Origin: Delphinus delphis
Taxonomy: Eukaryota > Chordata > Mammalia > Artiodactyla > Delphinidae
Length of the DNA stretch: 64,000 bases
Direction of reading: 5' to 3'
NCBI RefSeq assembly: GCF_949987515.2
Contig: NC_082703.1
Location: 12,734,680 to 12,798,679 of the forward strand
The notes below the pieces were generated by a model. The model was not told the DNA's origin, searched no databases, and worked only from the letters and a program-made list of their open reading frames with translations. Numbering within the stretch: position 1 is the first letter of the stretch; each line of letters opens with the position of its first letter. Below are positions 9,851 to 20,121 of the stretch, piece after piece. The translations under genes were made by a program, and so were the position numbers.

Positions 9851-11500
9851 CATTTAAGCCACAAATTACGTATATTATGTATATTATCACAGACGAATCT
9901 GGTTTTTGTGTTCCTTCTCCTAGGTGCTTTGGGTATTTGTCAGTAAGGCAGGAAAGTCAGACCAGATGGCATGTATTATTATTGGAAGCAGATCATCGAT
10001 TCAAGTGTGCCTTTCTTCTTTCTCCCTTCCTCCACCCTGTCTTCAGTTCTATCAGCGAAAACAGTAATTGGTTCCCTGGAAAAAAGGGGATATTTACTCC
10101 CTTGGAATGGCTGCCTGAGTAAATGAAAAGGTGCCCCTCCTTCAGATGATCATGTGTGCTTTGTTCTCGGCTCACACTGAAGATATTAGCTTTGTACATA
10201 GTGAGATGGAGGTGTTGATAATGAGGACATTGGAATGCATTTTTGTGGCTTAGAATTTTGGTGTAAGCCTCTGAGAGGGGCTTACACACAGGTCTTGTTT
10301 TTCTCTCGAAAACATCTTTATGAATAGAAAGTGTTTCTGAATTAAGTCATTTTGGTCTTTGTCAAATTTTTGAAGGCAGAAGTAAGGGACACGTCTGGGC
10401 GGCACCTGGTCCAGTGTTCTACACAATAAGGGGCTTTTGTATAATAATAACAATGATACGAGTGAAAACAAGAGTGGGTTGTACTTTTTTGAGCCTGACG
10501 TGATTGTGAGAAGGGCGTGGGTTTTTCAGATTATTGTTAAGACAGGGAAATGACATGGCTCCCTGAGGTCAGGGTGGGTTTCCGTGGTCACTACACCAGT
10601 TTGTGGCTGAATTTGCAGCTCAAGGAATTGCTTTCAGAATCCCATTTCCAAACACTCCAAACACTTACGAAACTTGGAAATACTGGCCACTGGGAAGGGC
10701 TGTAGAAAGCCCCACAGAATCTGGAGTTGGGGGGTCTGAGCTTGCCTGTGGGTGTCAAGGTCACTGCCTTGGGTACCGTTTGCCAAGGTTTCTTGGTTAG
10801 AGCTAGGAAGGAGGGGTGCAGTGGGAGGGCTTCTTAGCTATGCTCAACATTTCCTAACTACTCTGGTTTAACCTCAACAGGCAGGTGAAATGGAAAATTC
10901 TAGGAGAAACATACAAGGAAATCAATTCCCCAGTTCCCTGAGGTCTGTCTATAATTTGGATAATTGAGGAGATAGACTTGAGGTGGGGTGAGGGTTGGAG
11001 GAGAGTACTGGAGAAAATACCTTAACAAGGTATTCCTTAGCTAAGGACCTCCGTAGCAAGGAGGTCCCACCCCACCTCCACTTTGCTTTCTGCAGAGAAA
11101 GCTGACTTGTGGCGGCCTCTTTCAGGACCCCTCCTCTTTTGATCCTCCTCTCCCACCCTCAGACTGGTGTCCTATTTGAACTGTGAGCCATCTGTGTGTG
11201 TGCAGGAACCACGGAGCCATCTCGAGATGGTGGTGGCAAACTAAACGTCCTCATCCCTCCATCGGAAGACACTTCATAGCTGAACAGCTCTGCAGGGTCA
11301 TAGTTCGTTATTTTCCTGCCTGGTTGGTACCATTTGCCATGAAGAGGGCATGAAGGCAACAGTTATCATCGGCTGCGGTTGCTGCTTGTGACCACTCCCA
11401 GTAGGATCGACTCACTCCCGTATTAGAATGAGTTTATCTCCCTGGGGAATCTGCCTAGGCTGGGGCAGCCATATGTGGTGGGTTTCTTTCTTTTTTTCTT
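9851..11500. other. Unassigned unique sequence
   Basis: No repeat family recognised. A 66-codon minus-strand open frame at 11159-11359 (contains HGKWYQPGRKITNYDPAELF) looks protein-like. It lacks an ATG in frame, a stop lies just upstream, and no splice acceptor was found, so it is not called as coding. Confidence 0.4.
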
Positions 11501-11579
11501 TTTGGAATTTGTCAGGGCCCCAGTCACCCATTCACATGCGTCTGTTCTGAAAACCGGCCTCTCCTAGTAGGTGGTGGCT

Positions 11580-11830
11580 GCGGAGGAGATATTTGCATTT
11601 CTGACCTGCTACATGATTTTGCTGAATGAAATTCATATAATTACTACACACCATGACTGCCTCTAGAGTTGTATCCATTCTGGTTGGCTTTTTTTCTTCC
11701 TCTACTTCATCAGCATCCAATTAATTAAGGGTTGCCATGGCGACCGTTGCCATGACAGCATAAAATTCTCCCAAAGGGCTTCTCATTCATATTCTAATGA
11801 AATACATGCGCAGAGCTGGGTGGCTGGAAA
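11580..11830. promoter_or_regulatory. Candidate enhancer with tandem RFX X-boxes
   Basis: GTTGCCATGGCGAC at 11731-11744 differs by one base from the palindromic RFX X-box GTTGCCATGGCAAC. A second copy of its left half, GTTGCCATGAC, follows at 11746-11756. An octamer ATTTGCAT sits at 11591-11598 and TTAATTAA at 11721-11728. RFX proteins bind such sites at ciliary and neural genes. No repeat explains the block. The binding factor and target are inference. Confidence 0.45.
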
Positions 11831-12430
11831 AAGTGGTGAGAATTCAGGAAGAACAGAGGCAGAACTAGGAAAGAGCTGCTTTATCTCAAAGTTCTGCCCT
11901 CTCTAGCTTTGGCCTTGGATTGCCTTACTTTTGGAAAAGTATCTTTATTTTCCTTTATCATTTTTCCCAATTTCCATTTTTTTCCTATTTTTTTCTATTT
12001 CTAAAGCCTGGCTGTTCCTGGGGTCAGGAATAATATATATATTATTGGGCAAAATGAGCTTTTCCTGTTCTCTCATTCTTTTTCTAGTGCATACAGTGAG
12101 GGGCATATCAATTTTCCTCTGTTGTTTAGTCTGACAGGTCTGCTGGTGGGATTTCTGATGGATTCTTTGTTGGTTAGATAAAGATAGTGAAGCTTTGTCA
12201 CTTACAGCCATTGGCTGCTTCCATCCCCCTCAAAAAAAGATAGTATCTTGTCACTTGTCTGCATAAATTTCCCAGAAAGCGGTGGTTCTAACAAGAGTTC
12301 TTAAAAGCCCTTGCAAATCTGACCACTGATTACACATCCCTGTTTGATGTCTAGCTATACTCATTCGCTCTTCAGTTTCTTCGGAAAGGTCTAAAAGTCT
12401 CCATGACTCATCCCCTTAGCCAACCACCTC
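11831..12430. other. Unassigned sequence
   Basis: Contains a T-rich stretch at about 11930-12005 and otherwise unremarkable unique DNA. Confidence 0.4.
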
Positions 12431-12637
12431 CTCCTTATAAGGGTGCCTCGTATTTTGGCCTGAGGCCCTCAGTACCTCTACTGTAGCTCGGTTCGGGTCC
12501 TCTGGCCTTGCTTGCTTGCCTGCCTCCAGGTCCCACCCCATCCAAGACATTGTCCACACAGCTGTCTGTTTCTAAATCACAGTTTTTACTGTAACCTTCA
12601 ACTGTTTTCAGCCTTCAAAGGGTCCCATCATCTATAC

Positions 12638-12815
12638 CAATGGTCCTCAAACTTTAGTGTGCAACACTTGTGAAATATACAGATCCCTGGGCATCCCTCC
12701 CAGAGATTATGATTTGGTAAATTCAGGATAGAGCTCAGGAACCTGCTTTTCTAACAAACATTCTAGGTTATTCTAATGTAGACAATTTATGGGCCTCATC
12801 TTGAGAAACACTGGC
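12638..12815 (+). mobile_element. MER5A-type hAT-Charlie DNA element
   Basis: Starts CAATGGTCCTCAAACTTTAG and ends CTTGAGAAACACTGG, matching the MER5A ends CAGTGGTTCTCAAACTTTAG and TTTGAGAACCACTG, with ATTTGGTAAATTCAGGAT and ACCTGCTTTTCTAACAAAC inside. Non-autonomous and fossil. The 8-bp target duplication is no longer visible. Confidence 0.8.
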
Positions 12816-13049
12816 CCAAAGGTGAAGCCCAAACTCTTCGCATGGCATTCAAAGCCCACGACAATCTGATGCCTATCTATTTCTGCCTTTTTAACTTCTC
12901 TTCTAGTAATGATTCATCCTTGGAACTTCCACTCACATGCCTGCGGTTCTAACTATATCAAAGTTTTCATTATTCCCATCCATGCTGTACACAACTCAAG
13001 CCCCAAGCCTTTGCTTAAACTGTTCCCTTGTCTGAAATGACCTTGCTCT

Positions 13050-13667
13050 TGGGGGGATCAGAATATGTCACCACCCCCCATAAGCCACTTTGGCATAAAG
13101 ATTATTTTGAACTGAAGGCAATTAAGAAACAGCAGATATAGAAAAAAATTCTATGCTCTCCTCCTTTCTGCCTAAAATCAGGGCATATATTTCCCTTTCT
13201 GAAGGTGTTCCCCTCCTGTCTCCTGTACCAGGAAGAAGAGGACGACTCTTAATCACCAGAGATGACTAGACTCTTATTACTAAAGATTAGTGATATTTAA
13301 ATTTCATTTTTAATATTTAATTTAAGATTTTTGTAAGATTTAGTAAGGTTTGTTATACAGACTTGAGTCTTACTTATAAACCTTACTAAATAGCCTTTAC
13401 CTTCCATTAGTTTCCCTCATGTTTACCTTCCCACAATTTACTGTCCCTAAGAAGATCAAACCCGTTTTTCTTTGTCTTATCATTTCTCCACAATTTATTG
13501 ACCTTTGTTTAAAGGGTATATAAGCTCACATGTCTTTTCTGTGAGGCCCCCTCTTTGTGCATATGAAATAAGCCTTTTCTCTTGTTAATCTGTCTTTTGT
13601 TACTTTAATTCACAGGCCCCAGTCACTAAATGTAAGAGGGTAGAGGAAAAGTTTTTCCTCTCCTGCA
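13050..13667 (+). mobile_element. Solo LTR of an endogenous retrovirus (class I, MER34-like)
   Basis: A 618-bp unit from TGGGGGGATCAG to TTTTCCTCTCCTGCA with TG...CA ends. A 4-bp target duplication CTCT lies at 13046-13049 and 13668-13671. A TATATAAG promoter box at 13517-13524 is followed about 50 bp on by ATATGAAATAAGCC in the poly(A)-signal position, a weak AAATAA form. Only one LTR is present, so it is solo. The MER34-type name is from memory of the 3' end and may be wrong. Confidence 0.75.
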
Positions 13668-13959
13668 CTCTCTGCGAGCCTGATCAGACTCCCCCTCGGT
13701 CCGGTGTCACCTCTTTCTTGAAGGCTTTTAGTCTCTTCCAGACAGAATCAGCCTTTCTTTGTGTCCCACGGCACTTTATTGGGCCTATGCTTGTACACAT
13801 TTTATTTCAATTCTCTCTTTAAGAGTTGTAGTCCTTGCTTCTTGAAGGTGCTTGCTGATGAAAGAAAATAATGACTTAGCATCTACTAATTACTGTTTAT
13901 GGTGCCAGTTAACTATTCTCCTCCCCATAAGCTGCTTTCTTATTAAAAACAACAATAGA

Positions 13960-14165
13960 ACCACCTGAATTGAGTCCTTGATTCCAGGTAGTGTGCCAAG
14001 GGATATATGTACATGTTATCATTTAATATTTACAGAAACCTTATGATACTGCTTTTATGAATTTTTTTTTTTTCCAGTAAGAAAAGTCCAGTAACTTACT
14101 CAGAGTTGATAGCGAGTAAATGGCACAGTTGGGATTTATCCAGGTTAGTCTGACTCTAGAGCCTG
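13960..14165 (-). mobile_element. MIR SINE, antisense
   Basis: TAGTGTGCCAAGGGATAT, ATCATTTAATATTTACAG, CCAGTAACTTACTCAGAGTT, AAATGGCACAGTTGGGATTT and CTGACTCTAGAGCCTG follow the antisense MIR order. An A/T run near 14070 interrupts it. Confidence 0.8.
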
Positions 14166-14289
14166 CCCGGGTTACTGAATTTAAGGGGGAGAAACCTCCC
14201 TGAGGGTACCCAGCTAGAGGCAGAAGAGCCCGGCCAGTGGGCCATAGCTTGGTGCTAGATACCCTTCGTGCTTTGAACCGTCAGCTCCT

Positions 14290-14565
14290 CCTGTAGTTCT
14301 TTTTTTTTTTTTTTTTAATAATTTTTATTGGAGTATAGTTGATTTACAATGTTGTGTTAGTTTCGAGTGTACAGCAAAGTGAATCAGTTATACATATACA
14401 TATATCCACTCTTTTTAGAGCCTTTTCCCATATAGGCCATTACAGGGTACTGAGTAGAGTCCCCTGTGCTATACAGAGCATCCTTATTAGTTACCTATTT
14501 TATATACAATAGTGTGTATATGTCAATCCCAATCTCCCAATTTATCCCTCCACCCTGTAGTTCTT
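14290..14565 (-). mobile_element. Truncated L1 3' end with target duplications
   Basis: Antisense L1 3' UTR: poly(T) from about 14301, TTTATTGGAGTATAGTTGAT, GTGTACAGCAAAGTGAATCA, then CCCTGTGCTATACAGAGCAT. Target duplications CCTGTAGTTCTT at 14290-14301 and 14554-14565 mark a complete, heavily 5'-truncated insertion of about 250 bp. Confidence 0.9.
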
Positions 14566-15765
14566 GACACATGGGTCATTGAATGGAAGGAGGCCTTTTA
14601 GGTGTTAATGTGATTCTTATTTTAGGACTTAGAGGAGCGACTCATCCAGGGTAGTATAGTTAGAAAGGCTAAGCAGAAACTCTAACCCAGGTATTCACAT
14701 CCCAAAGTGAATTCGCCAAGTCACAGATACCTCCTCAATACTACAGGAGACTTGGAAGAACTTGGGATTCCGATCACCATTTACAATATTGTTTCAAGTG
14801 AAAAATATATCCTGGCGTTGTTTTTGAGACTGTTATGTGAACATTTAGAACCTGGGCTAAGTGGGGGCTGTGAACTAGGTATGCATCTCATGGAGCTGAC
14901 ATATTGCTGTGCCCGTCACCAGCGGCATTTGAATCCAGACCCACGCAGGTATCTGCAAAGTAGTTTTGGTCTTTGGAATTAGGAGACTTCAGTCAAACGT
15001 TTGGTACTTAGTCCAACAAAGAACATCTGGAAGAAGATTCGACAGCACCTGGCAGCTGTTGAAGGGGGGAGATGTTTTCTCACCTAATTTTCACAAATGG
15101 TTTCTGTAACCTCACCTTCAAACCACTTGCCAAACACAGCTCTGCCTGCAGAGGAACTGAAAAAGAAAATGCAATTAACCCCATATGTTCTGTTTAGAAG
15201 AGCGTCTGGGTGGCAGCTAGAGCCAGAGCCTGATATCCCAGGCGCTTTCTGATGGGGGGTCTGATGTTTTTCTTTTCCTAGGAATTTAATAATCCAGGGA
15301 TCTCTCTGTCTAGCAGGCGTCTGAAGTCAGCAGGAACTCATATTATTGGTGCCCAATTTTGCCCAACCCAATGGCAGTGCTGCTAACCCCATCTTGGGAG
15401 AGCTTGTTAGCCTGTGGCCAGGGCTTTGTTCTGCCTAAGCTTCTGGCGAGTGGGCAGCGGTTGGCTCTTTCCCAAGGTGCAGCCTGCCTTGGGAGTTCAC
15501 TGGGTGCTGAGGAGAGAGAGGGCCCCTGTGCAGGTGATGGGGCTTCACCGATCGCCGCCTTGCCCAGCTGTGTCCCTCCGATGCACCTGCTGTTGGCCGC
15601 CAGCATGATAACATACCCTCCTCAGGGGCGAGGGGGGGTGCTGTGAGCAGTTTATCTTCTGGATGATTCATCAGGCCCCTGCTTCGTGATCCACTCCCAC
15701 GCTTCCCCGAGCCCTGCCCCACAATGTTATCAGCAGGAATAGCAAGGCGTTTGATCTGGAAGAGG
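14566..15765. other. Unassigned unique sequence
   Basis: A weak antisense MIR-like patch at about 14620-14690. The 15.36-15.72 kb part is GC-rich and gives open frames on both strands, which is typical of composition and not of coding. No repeat or gene recognised. Confidence 0.4.
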
Positions 15766-15769
15766 AAGA

Positions 15770-16120
15770 GATCAGAGGGTGAAATTATTAACCTCCACGT
15801 CAGTTCTAATTAATGCAGCAAGCCACCTGGATATTTAGTAACTGGAAATGAAATCAATTTGAGTTTTAGAATTTAATTTACATACAGCTGGTACGACAAA
15901 TCAGTGACCCATTGCTAGGTAACTCACTTCTCTGTAGTTAGGGGAAGAATTTCTGTCCTCATTGTTATCTGGGTGTTTTGCAGATTCAGAAATTCATCCA
16001 GAGCTGTTGGCCTCTCAGGAAAGGGCATGCTCCTGTAATGGCTTTGAAAAATTTAACTCTCACTGCAGCTTGGATATGAAGAGGAAATGTGATTTCTGTA
16101 TTTTGTTTATAGCTGTTTTC
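15770..16120. promoter_or_regulatory. Candidate conserved non-coding block
   Basis: Repeat-free AT-rich segment with TTCTAATTAATGCAGC (15806-15821), ATTTAATTTACATAC (15870-15884), GAAATCAATTTGAG and CCATTGCTAGGTAACT. The homeodomain and SOX-like cores suggest regulation. Function is inferred only. Confidence 0.25.
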
Positions 16121-17417
16121 ATTTAATTCACGATTCCCTCCCTCCCCTCCCCACCCCACAGTGGAGAAAAATAACTAAATGTCTAATTTGGTTTGAGTGA
16201 ATGTCTGGTTTGAGCATTTAAACAGAGCCTTCAAGGAATGCTCAGCTTTTCTAGGGAAAAAATGCTTTGAATCTCAGATTGCCTGCATCCTCCTCCTGCT
16301 TCTCTTCCTAAAACGGCATCTGGTGTAAGCGAGGCATCCGGTGTATGGGGGAGGGGCTGTGGGTCCTAGGACCTCATGGGGGAGGGGAGGAGCCAGGTCT
16401 TTGGTTAAGGCGGCTGTATTCTCAGGTTGCTGCCTCTGTACAGGCTCCTGCCAGTTTCTGGCATCACGACTTGAGTGTGGCTGGTGTAACCTGGGCCTGG
16501 CCAAGAGCTTGTTCCCTGGCTGACCTTTGACCCTCAGTGGCTACAGTCATCATACACAGGCCCTTGACAAACCCTGGCAATCAATACACCATCAATGCCA
16601 GGCTAGAAAGGAAGGAGGCTTGGGAAAGTGACACTTGAGGGCCCTCCTTGTTCCCTCCTTGTTGTGTGGCCACGTTGATGTGGCCTGGCCCTAGGTTGGT
16701 GCAGGCAGCCTGAGAATTGTTTTTTCTAGAAATCTATGTAGGGAGCCAGGGCCATGCCTCCTACTCCATTAGGTTTGCTTATTCAATGCCAGAGTTTGGA
16801 GAGGGGAAATTGCATGTACGTCTAACAGATTTGCCCTCCTGTCCTCCACTTCCACCACCTTCCAGGCTGGAAAGTGATGGATTTTTCCTTTACTCTCTCA
16901 TATGATGATCTCCTCCTTCTGTGGGACAGCAAGCATTCTGGCCTTCCTGCCCGGTGGAGGGACATTGAATCCAAGTGACAGTAGGACTTGCATGCGTTAG
17001 TGTCATCCAGTCTTAGTCCTTGATAATTTAAAGTAGGGAGACAAGGGGTTAAGGGGATGGGGCAGAATTGGGAAAATCTGCTTTTAAGACAGAAGCCTGG
17101 CTTCAAGCCTATTGTTTTGCTGTGTAACCTGGTTTCCGAATGCCATGAACTGAAAATTACTCTTGTCATTCTTTTCCATATTCTCCTGGTAAAAATTCTG
17201 CCTTTTCAGGCAGATGGGAGTCTCTGGGGGCGTTTGGTAATTCTAGGGTGAGGGCAACATATTCAGAAATCTAGAAGAAAAAAACACACGAATGATTTTC
17301 AACCTCCATTACAACATAATGTGAGTTTTGTTACATGTTCTAATTTGACAATAGTTTATAGAATGTGTACTCTCAGTCAACAGCATTTAAGAAGCAGCAA
17401 TAGTAACTTGCATGTGT

Positions 17418-17420
<3 letters not shown>
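16121..17420. other. Unassigned unique sequence
   Basis: Apart from the DR1 site listed separately, no feature. A pyrimidine-rich tract near 16135-16160 resembles a splice acceptor (CCCACCCCACAG), but no partner donor was found close by. Confidence 0.4.
16521..16533 (-). promoter_or_regulatory. DR1 nuclear-receptor half-site pair
   Basis: TGACCTTTGACCC differs by one base from the complement of the DR1 consensus AGGTCAAAGGTCA, bound by HNF4, RXR/PPAR and COUP-TF receptors. It lies outside any recognised repeat. Binding is inference. Confidence 0.4.
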
Positions 17421-17421
<1 letters not shown>

Positions 17422-17476
<55 letters not shown>

Positions 17477-17494
17477 GGGGGAGAGAGAGAGAGA
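17422..17494. repeat. (GT)n followed by (GA)n microsatellite
   Basis: About 19 uninterrupted GT units (17422-17461), then GA units broken by a run of G. The uninterrupted array suggests current length variation. Confidence 0.95.
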
Positions 17495-17920
17495 AGGAGG
17501 GCAGGTGGCACTTATGGGCTGAGTAGTATGGGCGAGGATATCAAAGATACAGAAAAATCTGGGATTAAACTTGTAGATAGAACACAAAAATTAAAACATT
17601 TAAAAGGCTACACACAGGTGAGTGAGATTAATACAGCCCCAACTTAGTATAGGAATTTTGAGGAAACACGAAACAAAGAATTGATTGGAGTTAGACATAT
17701 TTAACCAGATACAGACTTCTTAAAAGAGGTGATTTTGGGGATCAGACTTGAAGGCAAGCTTATTTACCCATATATAAATAAAAAGGGATCGAGGCATAAA
17801 GATCAGGTGATTGGAGCTAAGGTTTTCAGTGAAGGAAATGGGGTTGATGAGATAGAGGGGAACCCACCTGGGTGATGGGAGTGGTATTGTGAGAATAGCT
17901 TCAGCCTAGGAATGAAGAGA
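17495..17920. other. Unassigned sequence
   Basis: No gene or repeat recognised. Confidence 0.4.
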
Positions 17921-17924
17921 TGCC

Positions 17925-18045
17925 CTTGAACTCTTACTGATAAGTGGTGTGACCTTGGGGAAGCTCCCTGACCCCTGAAGCCTCAGGTTCCTTATCAGTT
18001 GAAGGAGGGACCAGAGGGTTTCTCAGGCTCCTTCCAGGTATAGCC
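17925..18045 (+). mobile_element. MIR SINE fragment
   Basis: AAGTGGTGTGACCTTGGGGA, CCTGAAGCCTCAGGTTCC and TTATCAGTTGAAGGAGG match the MIR core (GctgTGTGACCTTGGGcAa, tGAgCCTCAGtTTCC, TcATCtGTaaAatGgGG). Confidence 0.75.
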
Positions 18046-18184
18046 GGCTCTGATTCAGTGGGACAGGGAGCCTGATCTAGGTTTTGAGCAGTGGTGGGAT
18101 GTGATGAAACGATGCTTCCAGTCACTGTAGGTGGAATAAACTGGAACCCAGGAGAGCAGTGACCAGGCGTGAAATGATGTAGCT

Positions 18185-18455
18185 ATAGTGTAATGGGCTG
18201 AATGGTGGCCCCTCAAAATACATGTCAGAGTCCTAATCCCTGGAACCTGTGAATGTTACCTTAATTGGCAAAAAAGGACTTTCCAGATGTGATTGAGTTA
18301 AGGATTTTGAGATAGGGAAGTTATCCTCGCTTATCTGGGTGGACTCTAAATGCCATCACAAATATCCCCATAAGGTAACCCCTGAGGCAGAGGAAGTTTT
18401 GAGACAGAAGGGGAGACAGTGTGACCACAGAGAGGTTAGAGTGACATGGCCACAG
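18185..18455 (+). mobile_element. MaLR LTR (MLT1-like), 5' part
   Basis: GGGCTGAATGGTGGCCCCTC, TCCTAATCCCTGGAACCTG, GTGAATGTTACCTTAATTGG and CTTTCCAGATGTGATTGAG are MLT1-type LTR text in order, ending at GTGACATGGCCACAGC. Its 3' half is missing. The microsatellite and the L1 follow at once. Confidence 0.75.
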
Positions 18456-18494
18456 CTAAGGCATATTTTTTACCTTTTGTTTTAATAACTTTCT

Positions 18495-18583
18495 CCTTCC
18501 TTCTTTCCTTCCTTCCTTCTTTCCTTCCTTCCTTCCTTCCTTCCTTCCTTCCTTCCTTCCTTCCTTTCTTTCTTTTTCTTTCT

Positions 18584-18622
<39 letters not shown>

Positions 18623-18672
18623 CCTCTCTCTTTTTCTCTCTTTCCTTTCTTTCTTTCTTCTCCCTTTTTTTC
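18495..18672. repeat. (TTCC)n/(TTTC)n/(TC)n pyrimidine microsatellite
   Basis: About 180 bp of almost pure pyrimidine: 14 or so TTCC units, then TTTC, TC and TTTC segments. It directly abuts the 5' end of the long L1. It may have arisen from a tail-like A-rich sequence on the opposite strand. Prone to slippage and misassembly. Confidence 0.95.
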
Positions 18673-19173
18673 TGAGCCATGTGGCTGACAGGGTCTTGGT
18701 GCTCTGGCCAGGTGTCAGGCCAGAGACTCTGAGGTGGGAGAGCCAAGTTCAGGACATTGGTCTACCAGAGACCTCCTGGCCCTATATAATATCAAAAGGT
18801 GAAAGCTCTCCCAGAGATCTCCATCTCAATGCTAAGACCCAGCTCCACTCAACAACCAGCAAGCTCCAGTGTTGGACACCCTATGCCAAACAACTAGCAA
18901 GACAGGAACACAACCCCATCCATTAGCAGAGAGGCTGCCTAAAACCATAGTAAGTCACAGACACCCCAAAACACACCACCGGATGCGGTCCTGCCCACCA
19001 GAAAGACAAGATCCAGCCTCATCCACCAGAACACAGGCACCAGTCCCCTCCACCAGGAAGCCAACACAACCCACTGAACCAACCTTACCCACTGGGGGCA
19101 GACACCAAAAACAACGAAAACTACAAACCTGAAGCCAGCAAAAAGGAGACCCAAACACAGTAAGTTAAACAAA

Positions 19174-20063
19174 ATGAGAAGACAGAGAAATACACAGCAG
19201 ATGAAGGAATGAGGTAAAAACCCACCAGACCAAACAAATGAAGAGGAAATAGGCAGTCTACCTGAAAAACAATTCAGAGTAATGATACTAAAGATGATCC
19301 AAAATCTTGGAAATAGAATGGAGGAAATACAAGAAACGTTTAACAAGGACCAGGAAGAACTAAAGAGCAAACAAACAATGATGAACAACACAATAAATGA
19401 AATTAAAAATTCTCTAGAAGGAATCAATAGTAAAAAACCTGAGGCAGAAGAACACGTAAGTGACCTGGAAGATAAAATAGTGGAAATAACTACTGCAGAG
19501 CAGAATAAAGAAAAAAGAATGAAAAGAATTGAGGACAGTCTCAGAGACCTCTAGGACAACATTAAATGCACCAACATTTGAATTATAGGGGCCCCAGAAG
19601 AAGAAGAGAAAAAGAAAGGGACTGAGAAAATATTTGAAGAGATTATAGTTGAAAACTTCCCTAATATGGGAAAGGAAATAGTCAAGTCCAGGAAGTGCAG
19701 AGAGTCCCATAAAGGATAAATCTAAGGACAAACAAGCCAAGACACATATTAATCAAACTATCAAAAATTAAATACAAAGAAAAAATATTAAAAGCAGCAA
19801 GGAAAAAGCAACAAATAACATACAATGGAATCCCCATAAGGTTAACAGCTCATCTTTCAGCAGAAATTCTGCAAGCCAGAAGGGTTTGCCAGGACATATT
19901 TAAAGTGATGAAAGGGAAAAACCAACAACCAAGCTTACTCTACCCAGCAAGGATCTCATTCAGATTCGACGGAGAAATTAAAACCTTTGCAGACAAGCAA
20001 AATCTAAGAGAATTCAGCAAGACCAAACCAGCTTTACAACAAATGCTAAAGGAACTTCTCTAG
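19174..20063 (+). pseudogene. L1 ORF1p relic (RNA-binding coiled-coil protein)
   Basis: The ATG at 19174 meets TGA at codon 13 (19210-19212). The frame resumes and codes a long coiled coil (visible in EELKSKQTMMNNTINEI and SDLEDKIVEITTAEQN), then stops at 19552-19554 (RDL*) and again within 30 bases. The RRM-like part (IIGAPEEEEKKKG, EEIIVENFPNMGKEI) follows, then a frameshift. The normal C-terminal end (ALQQMLKELL) is readable just before TAG at 20061-20063. ORF1p normally forms trimers that package L1 RNA. This copy cannot make it. Confidence 0.9.
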
Positions 20064-20121
20064 GCAGGAAACACAAGAGAAGGAAAAGACTTACCATAAC
20101 AAACCCAAAACAATTAAGAAA

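Larger units (their letters stand above)
12435..13900 (+). mobile_element. L2 LINE 3' part, interrupted by two later insertions
   Basis: Pieces at about 12560-12637, 12816-13049 and 13668-13900 together read as sense L2: CTTCAAAGGGTCCCATCATC, GCATGGCATTCAAAGCCC, AGGCTTTTAGTCTCTTCC, CACGGCACTTTATTGGGCC. A MER5A copy and an LTR were inserted into it, dating both as younger than this L2. Confidence 0.7.

Noticed and set aside
11159..11359. Minus-strand frame with a protein-like stretch
   Set aside because: No ATG in frame, a stop just upstream, and no splice acceptor or donor at suitable places. No family recognised.
18456..18746. Long open frame of Lys/Glu/Arg repeats and its opposite-strand Ser/Phe/Leu partner
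   Set aside because: Direct translation of the TTCC/TTTC microsatellite. Low-complexity artefact.
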